Shown here: positions 48,024 through 55,974 of the stretch, in pieces
How positions within the stretch are numbered: the stretch's first letter is position 1
How the letters are laid out: every line of letters starts with the position of its first letter
Origin: Lysinibacillus agricola
Lineage (GTDB): Bacteria > Bacillota > Bacilli > Bacillales_A > Planococcaceae
Direction of reading: 5' to 3'
DNA: 64,000 nucleotides
NCBI RefSeq assembly: GCF_016638705.1
Contig: NZ_CP067341.1
Location: 2,669,501-2,733,500 of the forward strand
The notes under the pieces: model-generated
Seen by the model: only the letters and a program-made list of their open reading frames with translations
What the model was told of the DNA's origin: nothing
The model's database searches: none
Made by a program: the position numbers and the translations under genes

Positions 48024-48572
48024 TTGAATAAAATTAGAACGGAAACTGAAAGATTAGTTATTCGATTTCTTGAAGAAGGAGATTATTCTTCTTGGCTTAT
48101 CCAATATGAAAATCGTTTACCTTCTCAACATAAATACGATGAAGGTAAATTAGATATGAGCATCTGTACGCAAGAATGGTTTCGTGATTTAGTTACTAAA
48201 CATCATCAGATGGCTGAGGATGACAAGGTCTATGTATTTGGAGTGTTTAGAAAAGAAGATCATACTCATATTGGATTTATAGACTTTTCGACAATTATGA
48301 GGGAAGAATTTCAATGGGCAAGGTTCGGATATACAATTCATAACCACTTTTGGAGAAAAGGTTATGGGCAAGAGGCTGTAAAAGCAGCCATTGATCTAGC
48401 GTTTGAAAAATTAAACTATCATCGAATAGAAGCTCACATAAACCTTGATAATATAGCATCTATAAAGTTAGCAGAAAGTGTTGGAATGGTTTATGAATGC
48501 ACGAGGAAAGGATTCATATACGAGAACGACAAATGGACTGATCATCTAGTTTACTTTATAAACGCAAAGTAA
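48024..48572 (+). CDS. GNAT-family N-acetyltransferase (RimJ-like)
   Basis: 182 aa. Acetyl-CoA-binding motif A is WRKGYGQEAVKAAIDLAFEK, followed by HRIEAHINLDNIASIKLAES and GMVYECTRKGF, typical of the RimJ/RimL group that acetylates ribosomal proteins or small molecules. TTG start behind GAGGTG. It lies just outside the Tn3-type element. Substrate unknown. Confidence 0.9.
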   Translation: MNKIRTETERLVIRFLEEGDYSSWLIQYENRLPSQHKYDEGKLDMSICTQEWFRDLVTKHHQMAEDDKVYVFGVFRKEDHTHIGFIDFSTIMREEFQWARFGYTIHNHFWRKGYGQEAVKAAIDLAFEKLNYHRIEAHINLDNIASIKLAESVGMVYECTRKGFIYENDKWTDHLVYFINAK

Positions 48573-48655
48573 GTTTATAAGTAGACAAGAACGATGATGT
48601 TTCTGGTATACATTCTCTTAAGAAGAAAAATTTTAAAAAACAATAGATCATAATA

Positions 48656-48700
48656 ACCCCCCTGATTCTTCTACATAGCGTAGAAAAATCAGGGGTTTAA
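48656..48700. terminator. Bidirectional terminator
   Basis: ACCCCCCTGATT..TCTAC / GTAGA..AATCAGGGGTT long stem between convergent genes. Confidence 0.85.
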
Positions 48701-48721
48701 TTTAAACCATTGCACGTTTTA

Positions 48722-49576
48722 TTACAAATGATTCAATGCTTTGACACTCACTTTAACTGTTAAATCATGCTTTCCACCGGAATAAACACCTTCAACCGGG
48801 CTTATATCAGAATAGTCACGGCCAATGCATAAAATAATGTGATGTTCTAATACTTCTACATTATTAGTTGGATCGAGACCAATCCAGCCGATTCCTGGTA
48901 TCATAACTTCTACCCAAGCATGGGTTGCAATATCACCGATCAAGGCAGAGTTTTCGTCGACGTATAAATAACCGCTCACATAGCGCGCTGGAATTCCTTT
49001 AGCTCTTAGCACCGCAAGCATGACATGTGTGAAATCCTGACAAACACCTCGCTTAAGGGCGAAGGCTTCACTTGCCGTTGTCGTTACGTCGGTTGCACCC
49101 GGATCATATTCAAAAGTCGAGTATAAATATTGCATTAAATTTAATGAAAATAGTACAGGATTTTCAGCATGACCAATGGCATGATACACTTCCTCTAACT
49201 GATTGTCTGTCATATACGTAAATTGTGTAAACTTTAAATAGGGTAAATAATGCTCATAAAACAATTGCGAGTGAAAGATGGTCTGCATCTCTGGTGAATA
49301 TTGAATACGATGAATAAATGGTGCACGTTGAATGCTGACAATAGAGGTCGTTTGAATTTCTAGTTCTTGATGCTGCTCTGGTATATAAAAAGTGCCAACC
49401 GTATTGCCCCATATATCTGTATGCTCACGCGTTAAAGATGAAGGTGTAATGGCAATGCGATAGGATAATAAGCGCTGACGCTCATCGCCTCTTGGCTTTA
49501 AGCGGATTGTATTTAAGCTTTGATCGACTTCAGACTCATATTGAAAAATATTAGTATGTTGAATTTCAAATTTCAT
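48722..49576 (-). CDS. Transglutaminase-like cysteine-protease-fold protein
   Basis: 284 aa from ATG 49576 after AAAGGAAGCG; the frame extends to 49699 without a site. N-terminal beta domain (HTNIFQYESEVDQSLNTIRL), then the transglutaminase core with catalytic Cys (KRGVCQDFTHVM), His (ATHAWVEVMIPG) and Asp (WIGLDPTNN). It is the third gene of the conserved ATP-grasp / alpha-E / transglutaminase group. The trio is thought to make and process a peptide or amide, but its product is unknown. Confidence 0.9.
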   Translation of the reverse strand: MKFEIQHTNIFQYESEVDQSLNTIRLKPRGDERQRLLSYRIAITPSSLTREHTDIWGNTVGTFYIPEQHQELEIQTTSIVSIQRAPFIHRIQYSPEMQTIFHSQLFYEHYLPYLKFTQFTYMTDNQLEEVYHAIGHAENPVLFSLNLMQYLYSTFEYDPGATDVTTTASEAFALKRGVCQDFTHVMLAVLRAKGIPARYVSGYLYVDENSALIGDIATHAWVEVMIPGIGWIGLDPTNNVEVLEHHIILCIGRDYSDISPVEGVYSGGKHDLTVKVSVKALNHL

Positions 49577-49637
49577 TGTGTCCGCTTCCTTTGAATTACT
49601 GACTTGCTTGTTGAAAGGGAGCTGTCGTTGATTCCTT

Positions 49638-50603
49638 TCAAGGTTGTACGCTGGGTTCATATAAATGATAAATTGTTGAAAATGTATTGCCAAAATCAAT
49701 ACATTGACACAATCTTTCCTCCATTAATAAAATCGTTTCTTCTAATGTACTATTCCATACATCTACATTCAATATGGCAAATAATAAACTTTTTAATGGG
49801 GCATGAAGCTCTAAAAATTTTGCTGAAAGAGGATCGTTTTCTAAACAAATAAATGCTTCTTCTAATTTTTGTAAGCAAAACATTACCGAACGTGGGAAAT
49901 GCTTATCCTGTAATAAATATTGAAGTACACACTGTAAGTTGGTTTGGCGATGCTTTTGTAAATAAGACTCCGTCGCCTCTGATAAATCGAGTAAAAACGA
50001 ACCGTCCGCTTCTACTAAGGAGATGGCTATTTCTTTATGTTGCTCCAGTATAATTAAAGCCATACGAATCGTTTTTTCTGTACGCTCTAACCATTTCCCA
50101 ACTTGCATGAAATAAAAGGGTACATCTCGATCCATCGAGCCTTCGATAAGTCCGGTAACCGTCAAAGAAGTTTTACGAACGTTTTTGTAAAAAGAGTTAA
50201 GAACGATAAGTGGAATGGGTCTTTCACGTTCCAATATGTCTTGCTGTAAGGATAAATAAAAGGCGTTTTGCAATTCCCAAAGCTCAATGGGGATGCTATC
50301 TCGAGTTACACGCGCATTTTCTCTAACGGCACGTAAAGTAGCATGAAGGGCGTTCCCATTATTAGTAGAAAAGAGTAGATATTCAATAAGTGGATTAACT
50401 CGAATCGACTCATATAAGGTCAAGTACTCTTCCTTCGAGGCGCATATATTCAACACCGCTTCCCAATGATCGATGTATTCATTTTCTTTGCCAGATTGCT
50501 CCAACATATTCAACAGCTGTACTTGTAATATATGTGCATTCGATTGTGATCGTTCACTATATCGTGCCATCCAGTATAGTGCATCGGCTACTCGACTTAG
50601 CAT
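49638..50603 (-). CDS. Alpha-E domain (DUF403) protein
   Basis: 321 aa, all-helical, beginning MLSRVADALYWMARYSERS, the hallmark of the alpha-E family. Starts at ATG 50603 with GGAGGAATTGCAGT, inside the 3' end of the ATP-grasp gene (47-bp overlap), so translation is coupled. Always paired with ATP-grasp and transglutaminase genes; role unknown. Confidence 0.93.
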   Translation of the reverse strand: MLSRVADALYWMARYSERSQSNAHILQVQLLNMLEQSGKENEYIDHWEAVLNICASKEEYLTLYESIRVNPLIEYLLFSTNNGNALHATLRAVRENARVTRDSIPIELWELQNAFYLSLQQDILERERPIPLIVLNSFYKNVRKTSLTVTGLIEGSMDRDVPFYFMQVGKWLERTEKTIRMALIILEQHKEIAISLVEADGSFLLDLSEATESYLQKHRQTNLQCVLQYLLQDKHFPRSVMFCLQKLEEAFICLENDPLSAKFLELHAPLKSLLFAILNVDVWNSTLEETILLMEERLCQCIDFGNTFSTIYHLYEPSVQP

Positions 50604-52047
50604 ACTGCAATTCCTCCTTTAATATCCACGTATCTTTTGCTCCTCCACCCTGTGAAGAATTCACGACTAAAGATCCTTCTTTTAATGCTACACGCGATAA
50701 ACCACCAGGAAGCACATAAATATCCTCACCCTTCATCACATATACACGCAAATCGACATGACAGGGATAGAATCTCCCATCCTGGAAAGCTGGTGCTCTA
50801 GACAGACTAATCGTTGGCTGTGCAATGTATTGATGCGGGTTTTCCATAATTTTTTCCTTATAAATAGCGATTTCTTCATCACTCGCATGCGGACCAATTA
50901 GCATATCATAGCCACCAGAGGCACTAACATTTTTAATGACAAGCTCGCTCATATGTTCAAGAACCCAATCTAGCTGCCAATCATCAGCTAGATGATAAGT
51001 CTTCACATTACGTAAAATAGGCTCCTCTTTCAAATAGTAGCGGATCATATCCGGTACATAGGCATACATCGCTTTATCATCAGCAACACCGTTACCAACT
51101 GCATTTAAAATAGCAATATTTCCAGCTTTATAAGCATCGATAATATGAGGAACTCCGAGTAAAGAATCTTTACGAAAAACAACAGGATCTAGGAAATCAT
51201 CATCAATTCGACGATAAATAATATCAATTTGCTCTAAACCATAGATTGTTTTCATATACACTTTATCGTCTTGGACAACTACATCATGCCCTTCGACAAG
51301 TTGAATATTGAGCTGTTGTGCTAAAAAAACATGATCGTAATAGGCTGAATTATACATGCCAGCTGTTAAGAGGACAGCTTTAGGTTCTCTATCTGGCTCC
51401 ATACAAGGTGGCCGATGAGCAAGGAGTGCCTTCTTCATAAAGGTCATTTGTTTGTCGAGTGACTGGATCGAATGTTTAGAGAAAAATTCAGGATACACTT
51501 CCTTCATCACAGATCGATTTTGAAAAACATAGGAAATACCTGAAGGATTGCGTAAATTATCTTCTAACACGTAGTAAACACCATTTTCATCACGAATTAA
51601 ATCGATACCAGCTAAAAAAATATGATTATCAATAGGTACTTTTACACCAAGCATTTCTTTATAAAAATACGGATTGTTTTCAATGAGCTGCTTCGGAATA
51701 AGCCCATCCTCAAAAATAGATTGTTCATGGTAGACATCATGTAGAAAGCAATTTAAGGCTTTCACACGTTGCTTCATCCCAGCTTCAATTTCTTGCCACT
51801 GTTCATGTGGAATAATAATAGGAATAAAATCAAAGGGCATTGTCCGTTCTGTTCCACCTTGTGCTCCATATACGGTAAATGTAATGCCTTGTTTAAGGAA
51901 TCTAGATTGTGCTTGCTGATATTTTTCCGCTAATTGATCCTTTGTGAAAGCATTGAGCTTATGGTGGAAAGACCGATAATGAGGCTTCGGTTGATTGCCA
52001 TCTAACATTTCATCAAAAAACAAACCAGATTCGTAAAACTTCATCAT
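50557..52047 (-). CDS. Circularly permuted type-2 ATP-grasp protein
   Basis: 496 aa. Signature segments: NPYFYKEMLGVKVPIDNHIF, LEDNLRNPSGISYVFQNRSV, VKNVSASGGYDMLIGP and the C-terminal LPGGLSRVALKEGSLVVNSS plus QGGGAKDTW. ATP-grasp enzymes of this group are predicted to form peptide bonds with an amino-acid or peptide acceptor. GGAGGGCGATCCAT precedes the ATG. First gene of the three-gene operon; the divergent upstream gene at 52222 is unrelated by sequence. Confidence 0.93.
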   Translation of the reverse strand: MMKFYESGLFFDEMLDGNQPKPHYRSFHHKLNAFTKDQLAEKYQQAQSRFLKQGITFTVYGAQGGTERTMPFDFIPIIIPHEQWQEIEAGMKQRVKALNCFLHDVYHEQSIFEDGLIPKQLIENNPYFYKEMLGVKVPIDNHIFLAGIDLIRDENGVYYVLEDNLRNPSGISYVFQNRSVMKEVYPEFFSKHSIQSLDKQMTFMKKALLAHRPPCMEPDREPKAVLLTAGMYNSAYYDHVFLAQQLNIQLVEGHDVVVQDDKVYMKTIYGLEQIDIIYRRIDDDFLDPVVFRKDSLLGVPHIIDAYKAGNIAILNAVGNGVADDKAMYAYVPDMIRYYLKEEPILRNVKTYHLADDWQLDWVLEHMSELVIKNVSASGGYDMLIGPHASDEEIAIYKEKIMENPHQYIAQPTISLSRAPAFQDGRFYPCHVDLRVYVMKGEDIYVLPGGLSRVALKEGSLVVNSSQGGGAKDTWILKEELQYAKSSSRCTILDGTI

Positions 52048-52100
52048 ATGGATCGCCCTCCGAATTTAAGTAGTAGAGAAAACGTGTTACACTAAATATG

Positions 52101-52127
52101 AATCAATTTCGCCTTGGCGTAATTGAA
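52101..52127. repeat. Short dispersed palindrome, copy 3
   Basis: AATCAATTTCGCC-TT-GGCGTAATTGAAGT, same layout as copies at 21192 and 42773 with compensating changes in both arms (TACC/GGCATA versus CGCC/GGCGTA). Lies between the divergent ATP-grasp gene and the 52222 gene. Confidence 0.55.
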
Positions 52128-52221
52128 GTAAATGGGTACCAATTGAAAAGGAACCACATTCGCATTCACCTCATTACTATAAGAGGAATGAAGATAAATA
52201 CATATAAAAGGAGCTAATAAA

Positions 52222-52635
52222 ATGACAATCATTAATTTAATGCAAGCTTATGAGCTAGACAAGCTTTCGAAATTAGATTTTACTAATGAGGAGATTGTGC
52301 GCACATTGCAAACAGGGGATTTATCAGTTTGGCAGGAAAAAGTACCAAACTATGAATTTTCCGAAACAATGGCACTTTATCAAGAAGGGGAACAATTATT
52401 TTTGGACGCTCTGCATGGTAACTACCGTATCAAATATGTAACTTTGCCAGGCATTCAACGTTTACTGTATCTTCGTTTCCAATTAGCAGAAGGTAAGGAT
52501 TATCAATTATTAGAAACAGGCATCCAACATTTAACTTGTAATGAGGAAACAATCGAGAAGCTTCATCATATGCTATCAACAAATTGGTCTCTAGCAAAAC
52601 AAGTAGATGGGACGTATAGTATCTTTATCTCGTAA
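52222..52635 (+). CDS. Hypothetical protein, 137 aa
   Basis: Soluble helical protein with a strong ribosome binding site (AAAAGGAGC before ATG). Reads MTIINLMQAYELDKLSKLDF.., with LPGIQRLLYLRFQLAEGKDY in the middle. No family recognised. Divergent from the ATP-grasp operon. Confidence 0.65.
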   Translation: MTIINLMQAYELDKLSKLDFTNEEIVRTLQTGDLSVWQEKVPNYEFSETMALYQEGEQLFLDALHGNYRIKYVTLPGIQRLLYLRFQLAEGKDYQLLETGIQHLTCNEETIEKLHHMLSTNWSLAKQVDGTYSIFIS

Positions 52636-52647
52636 ACGGATTTTGTC

Positions 52648-52758
52648 CTAGCTTAATTGACGCTTCGCTTTCTCACGGGTAAACAATGCGCCCAAAATGA
52701 CAAAAGCCAAATAATTCCACGCGCGTTGTGAGAAGAATCGACATGTATAGTTACCCAC
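52648..52758 (-). CDS. Possible small membrane protein, 36 aa
   Basis: GTG at 52758 preceded by GGAAAG. Encodes a basic, mostly hydrophobic peptide with one helix (AWNYLAFVILGALFTREKAK). Convergent with the 52222 gene. Could be a real small protein or a gene end; low support. Confidence 0.35.
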   Translation of the reverse strand: MGNYTCRFFSQRAWNYLAFVILGALFTREKAKRQLS

Positions 52759-52874
52759 CTTTCCATTTTTCAAATCGTCTCACAGCACATAGTTCATTTA
52801 GTCCACTAGATTTAAATATTCATTTTTTTTGCGCTTTATGCCTAAAAAGTGAAATTTCCAAAAAAAACTTTAAA

Positions 52875-52917
52875 AAAGGTGATTTTTCTTTCTAAAAGAG
52901 AATCATCTTTTTTTGTT
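52875..52917. terminator. Terminator-like hairpin
   Basis: AAAAAAGGTGATT / AATCATCTTTTTTT arms around CTTTCTAAAAGAG. Confidence 0.65.
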
Positions 52918-52926
52918 ATCAAAAAA

Positions 52927-52940
52927 AGAACATGCGTTCC
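52927..52940. promoter_or_regulatory. LexA (SOS)-like operator
   Basis: AGAACATGCGTTCC fits the Bacillus LexA/DinR consensus CGAACRNRYGTTYC at every position except the first. It lies about 100 bp upstream of the tyrosine recombinase gene. Confidence 0.5.
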
Positions 52941-52964
52941 GTTAAGTAAAAAAAGATCTTTTAT

Positions 52965-53016
52965 TTCACCATAAAGTTCCCAAATTTATATTTGGGAACG
53001 TTTTTTATGGTAAAAT
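52965..53016. repeat. Long double hairpin upstream of the recombinase gene
   Basis: Outer arms TTTCACCATAAA / TTTATGGTAAAA enclose a perfect inner stem GTTCCCAAA / TTTGGGAAC (about 52976-52999) with a T-run. Could be a terminator of read-through transcription or a recombination target. Confidence 0.6.
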
Positions 53017-53037
53017 AGAGCAAATAGAGGTGATTTT

Positions 53038-54000
53038 ATGGAAAAAACCAAGCTTCCTAAAATAATGAGAGACTTCCTTGTCTATTTAACGACGATTAAA
53101 GGGAAGTCTCATCGCACAAGAAAAGAATACGAATATGATTTGACATTATTCTTCCGTTTCTACATAGCCATTCAGAATGATCTTGATAGTTCAGATATAA
53201 CGAAAATAGATATTTCTACCATTACAATACAAGAAATTCGTGAAATGACACTGGAGGATCTATATTTATTTATGGAGTATTGCGAGATGCAGCGCGGAAA
53301 TTCTGCATCTGCGAGAGCACGTAAGGTTGCAACGTTGAAATCATTTTTTAAATACCTTAAAGGGAAACGCCGGCTTATTGAGGAAAATCCGGCTGATGAA
53401 TTAGAAACACCAAAAATAGGACGAAAAAAACCTATCTATATGAATATTGAAGAAGCCACACAATTTATCGATGGCATCCAGCCAAATCGTGCTTCACCAA
53501 GAAATTATTGTATGATGATGTTTTTCTTAAATTTAGGGATTCGTGTAACAGAGCTTTGTCAGATAAATAGATCATCTATACAAGGGCGCTACTTAACGGT
53601 CGTAGGTAAAGGCAATAAGGAACGGACAGTTTACTTGAATGATAGCTGTATGCAGGCACTTGCAGACTATGAAAATAGTGGAAAGACAACATATAAAGGC
53701 GAGGGAGAGGAGCCTCTTTTTGTCTCACAAAAGGGAACACGCTTTACACGTCAAACCGTTGCAAAAATCGTTAAACAAATTAATCAACAATCTGGACTCC
53801 AAAAAGAACGACTGACGCCACATAAATTACGACATACATCTGCAACAATGATGTATAAATCTGGGGCAGATATTCGAAGTCTTCAGCATATTCTGGGTCA
53901 CTCAAGTGTTGCAACGACACAAATCTATACACATATTGAAGATGAAGAGCTGCAGCATGTACTCGAAAATAATCCATTCAATATTGTTCGAGCAAGATAA
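53038..54000 (+). CDS. Tyrosine recombinase, XerC/XerD-like
   Basis: 320 aa. SAM-like core-binding domain (1-115), then the catalytic domain with all residues visible: Arg (NLGIRVTEL), Lys (VVGKGNKERTV), HxLR (TPHKLRHTSATMM), Gly-His (LGHSSVATT) and the Tyr nucleophile (TQIYTHI). It is likely an active site-specific recombinase, distinct in N-terminal length from chromosomal XerC/XerD. GAGGTG precedes the ATG. A LexA-like box and a large hairpin lie upstream. Confidence 0.93.
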   Translation: MEKTKLPKIMRDFLVYLTTIKGKSHRTRKEYEYDLTLFFRFYIAIQNDLDSSDITKIDISTITIQEIREMTLEDLYLFMEYCEMQRGNSASARARKVATLKSFFKYLKGKRRLIEENPADELETPKIGRKKPIYMNIEEATQFIDGIQPNRASPRNYCMMMFFLNLGIRVTELCQINRSSIQGRYLTVVGKGNKERTVYLNDSCMQALADYENSGKTTYKGEGEEPLFVSQKGTRFTRQTVAKIVKQINQQSGLQKERLTPHKLRHTSATMMYKSGADIRSLQHILGHSSVATTQIYTHIEDEELQHVLENNPFNIVRAR

Positions 54001-54117
54001 TTTTTACGACGATTTTCAAAATTATAGAGGAAATTTACTTCATCTATAGAATACTTTACATTGTATAGAGCATATACAGAATAGGAATCAAAAATCGTTT
54101 GGTAAGGGGAGTAGCTT

Positions 54118-54648
54118 ATGAATCAATTAATAAACGACCATCTATGCGAAACAAGAAATAACTTAGTAGAGGAGATTAAATCATTAAGTGATACTCAATT
54201 CAACGCTAAGCCTGATACAAACAGTTGGAGTATAGCACAGGTTTGCCATCACTTAGTTTTAGTGGAGGAATCTTCAGTTAAAGCGATTGCATGGGGATTA
54301 AAACAAGTAGATAATAAACAAACGGAACGAAAAAATGTTCAACTTATTGTAGATAGAACAAAGAAAATTACAGCACCAAAAATTGTTGAACCAGCTGAAG
54401 ACTTTTTTACAGTTCAGCAAATCATTGAGTTGCTAGACGATTCAAGAAAAAAATTAACAACTTTCCTTGATACAATCGAAGATCCATCCATATTAGTGGA
54501 AAAATCCGTGAAGCATCCTGCTATTGGTGAATTACCTCTTGATCAATGGGTAGAACAAATTCATTTTCATGAACAACGACATATTGGACAAATAAAAGAA
54601 ATCAAAGATTCATCAAAGTTGAGCACTAATGAACTTCCTGGAGACTAA
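54118..54648 (+). CDS. DinB-family protein (DinB_2 type)
   Basis: 176 aa four-helix bundle. Metal-ligand histidines are expected in VCHHLVLVEES and at the end in WVEQIHFHEQRHIGQIKEIK, both present. Cytoplasmic; possible thiol transferase or hydrolase of unknown substrate. ATG follows AAGGGGAG. Confidence 0.9.
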   Translation: MNQLINDHLCETRNNLVEEIKSLSDTQFNAKPDTNSWSIAQVCHHLVLVEESSVKAIAWGLKQVDNKQTERKNVQLIVDRTKKITAPKIVEPAEDFFTVQQIIELLDDSRKKLTTFLDTIEDPSILVEKSVKHPAIGELPLDQWVEQIHFHEQRHIGQIKEIKDSSKLSTNELPGD

Positions 54649-54657
54649 ATACAAAGA

Positions 54658-55058
54658 ATGGAAAAAAAGCAAAGCACGACATTGGAGAAAGACAATAAAC
54701 CTGTTGTCGTAGATATCAGCAATACGAAGAAAGACGATGAATCAATAGGATCTTCGCACCCTGTTGAGATTAATGAAGAGGTATCGTCTCCCTCATAAGT
54801 AAATCATATTTTACTTATGAGGGAGGCTTTCCATTTAAAGTGTCCGTATCAAATACTGGAACAAAAAGTTTTTATTACAAAATTCAAAATATAGATAAAG
54901 AAACAAAAATTGTAAATAGTGTTTTAAAGGGTAACGAAAGTTTTGAAAAGGTATTTAAAGGATTTCCCAAAGGAGCTTATTTCATAACTTACCGTGTACA
55001 AGATGAAGAGCAATCAGTAGATATAAAACTAAAGGTAAAGGTAGAGTTACTTCCTTAA
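54658..55058 (+). pseudogene. Fragmented gene: hydrophilic region plus beta-sandwich tail
   Basis: ATG 54658 opens MEKKQSTTLEKDNKPVVVDI.. and stops at 54798. An adjacent frame runs without a start through a palindrome as KSYFTYEGGFPFKVSVSNTG.. and GAYFITYRVQDEEQSVDIK to 55058. The two pieces abut exactly and together look like the C-terminal part of one secreted or surface protein whose 5' end and frame were lost. Neither piece has a good ribosome binding site. A perfect CCTCATAAGTAAA / TTTACTTATGAGG palindrome (54792-54823) sits at the junction. Confidence 0.5.
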
Positions 55059-55086
55059 TGTTTTTACTATTCGAAATGAACGAGAG

Positions 55087-55126
55087 CCATTGTTTTGATC
55101 AATCTTTTTCAAAACAATGGTTTTTG
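55087..55126 (+). terminator. Terminator
   Basis: CCATTGTTTTG / CAAAACAATGG 11-bp stem and TTTTTG tail. Confidence 0.85.
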
Positions 55127-55172
55127 TTATGTCATTATATTAATGCTTCAAGGATATTTTTAATTGTAAAGC

Positions 55173-55201
55173 TTGACGAAATGAATCATCTGTTATATAT
55201 T
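55173..55201 (+). promoter_or_regulatory. Promoter and operator of microprotein gene 1
   Basis: TTGACG (55173), 17-bp spacer, TATATT (55196-55201). CTGTTATA occurs at 55190 over the -10 and again at 55220 inside AACTGTTATAAAACAGTT. The same pair occurs before gene 2, which suggests a shared repressor. Confidence 0.75.
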
Positions 55202-55255
55202 AATAAAAAATAACAACAACTGTTATAAAACAGTTTTGTTCTAGGAGGAATTTTA

Positions 55256-55405
55256 ATGACAAAGTATCGTGATGGTTATGAATTTTATTGTGAGATGTGT
55301 GACCGCTATGGTTTGGAGCCAATTTCATTCCGCTATTATGTATTACAGTTATCACCGCAGCAACTTTCAACTTATAACATGCAAGCCAAACAATTAGGAG
55401 TTTAA
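55256..55405 (+). CDS. Microprotein 1 of a tandem paralogous family (49 aa)
   Basis: Reads MTKYRDGYEFYCEMCDRYGL, then EPISFRYYVLQLSPQQLSTY and NMQAKQLGV. It shares the pattern YxxGYEFYxxxCxxxxLEPI, followed by FxYYxxxLSxxQLxxYNxxA, with two genes just downstream. Strong ribosome binding site (CTAGGAGGAATTTTA before ATG), consensus promoter and own terminator mark it as a real gene. Predicted as two amphipathic helices separated by a proline turn, soluble, no signal peptide. No family recognised. Confidence 0.8.
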   Translation: MTKYRDGYEFYCEMCDRYGLEPISFRYYVLQLSPQQLSTYNMQAKQLGV

Positions 55406-55460
55406 AAGGTACTGTTAAAGGATGTGGTTATTACGGAAGCCAATGTGAATATTTTATGAT

Positions 55461-55497
55461 AAGCCCAGCCATACTAATTTAAATGGACTGGGCTTTT
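55461..55497 (+). terminator. Terminator after microprotein 1
   Basis: AAGCCCAG / CTGGGCTT stem followed by TTCG; preceded by a remnant frame (KDVVITEANVNIL) that is not supported as a gene. Confidence 0.7.
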
Positions 55498-55528
55498 CGT
55501 ATATTTAATAGAAATATCAGATAATTTA

Positions 55529-55557
55529 TTGACATAGCAAACCATCTGTTATATATT
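55529..55557 (+). promoter_or_regulatory. Promoter and operator of microprotein genes 2 and 3
   Basis: TTGACA (55529), 17-bp spacer, TATATT (55552-55557). CATCTGTTATATATTA over the -10 is identical to the gene 1 promoter, and a second CTGTTATATAACA lies at 55575, 29 bp further (30 bp at gene 1). Confidence 0.8.
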
Positions 55558-55604
55558 ATTAACAAATAATAAATCTGTTATATAACAAGAAAAGAGGAAT
55601 GCAT

Positions 55605-55757
55605 ATGGCACATTATAAATCCGGTTATGAATTTTACTTGAAAAAGTGTGAACAATTTGATTTAGAACCCATTAATTTCTATTATTATGTCAATCAATTA
55701 TCACAAGAACAATTAGAACATTATAACGAAGCAGCGCAATTGAAAGGAAGTTATTAG
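55605..55757 (+). CDS. Microprotein 2 of the tandem family (50 aa)
   Basis: Reads MAHYKSGYEFYLKKCEQFDL, EPINFYYYVNQLSQEQLEHY, NEAAQLKGSY. Same cysteine, LEPI, YY and YN positions as microprotein 1. GAGGAATGCAT before ATG. The stop TAG is followed after one base by the ATG of gene 3, so genes 2 and 3 form a translationally coupled operon. Confidence 0.8.
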   Translation: MAHYKSGYEFYLKKCEQFDLEPINFYYYVNQLSQEQLEHYNEAAQLKGSY

Positions 55758-55758
55758 G

Positions 55759-55929
55759 ATGACAGATTATCGAGAAGGCTATGAATTTTATCGACAAGTA
55801 TGTGAGAAACATGATTTAGAGCCAATAAATTTTCACTACTATATTTTAAACTTATCTCAGGAGCAACTAAATGCTTACAATGAACGAGCCAAAACATTGG
55901 GAGGTCAAATAGAATATGAAGTCTCTTAG
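55759..55929 (+). CDS. Microprotein 3 of the tandem family (56 aa)
   Basis: Reads MTDYREGYEFYRQVCEKHDL, EPINFHYYILNLSQEQLNAY, NERAKTLGG, with a seven-residue C-terminal extension. Ribosome binding site GGAAG lies inside the end of gene 2. Most similar to gene 2. Function unknown; the paralogues probably arose by tandem duplication, promoter included for genes 1 and 2. Confidence 0.8.
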   Translation: MTDYREGYEFYRQVCEKHDLEPINFHYYILNLSQEQLNAYNERAKTLGGQIEYEVS

Positions 55930-55938
55930 CTTATAAAA

Positions 55939-55974
55939 TGCCTTACTGCCTGTATGTGACAGTAAGGCATTTTT
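55939..55974 (+). terminator. Terminator after microprotein 3
   Basis: TGCCTTACTG / CAGTAAGGCA 10-bp stem followed by five T. Confidence 0.9.

Noticed and set aside
55173..55600. Repeated CTGTTATA words considered as a CRISPR-like or iteron array
   Set aside because: Only two pairs, each tied to a promoter -10 and a start codon, with no regular spacers; an operator explains them better.
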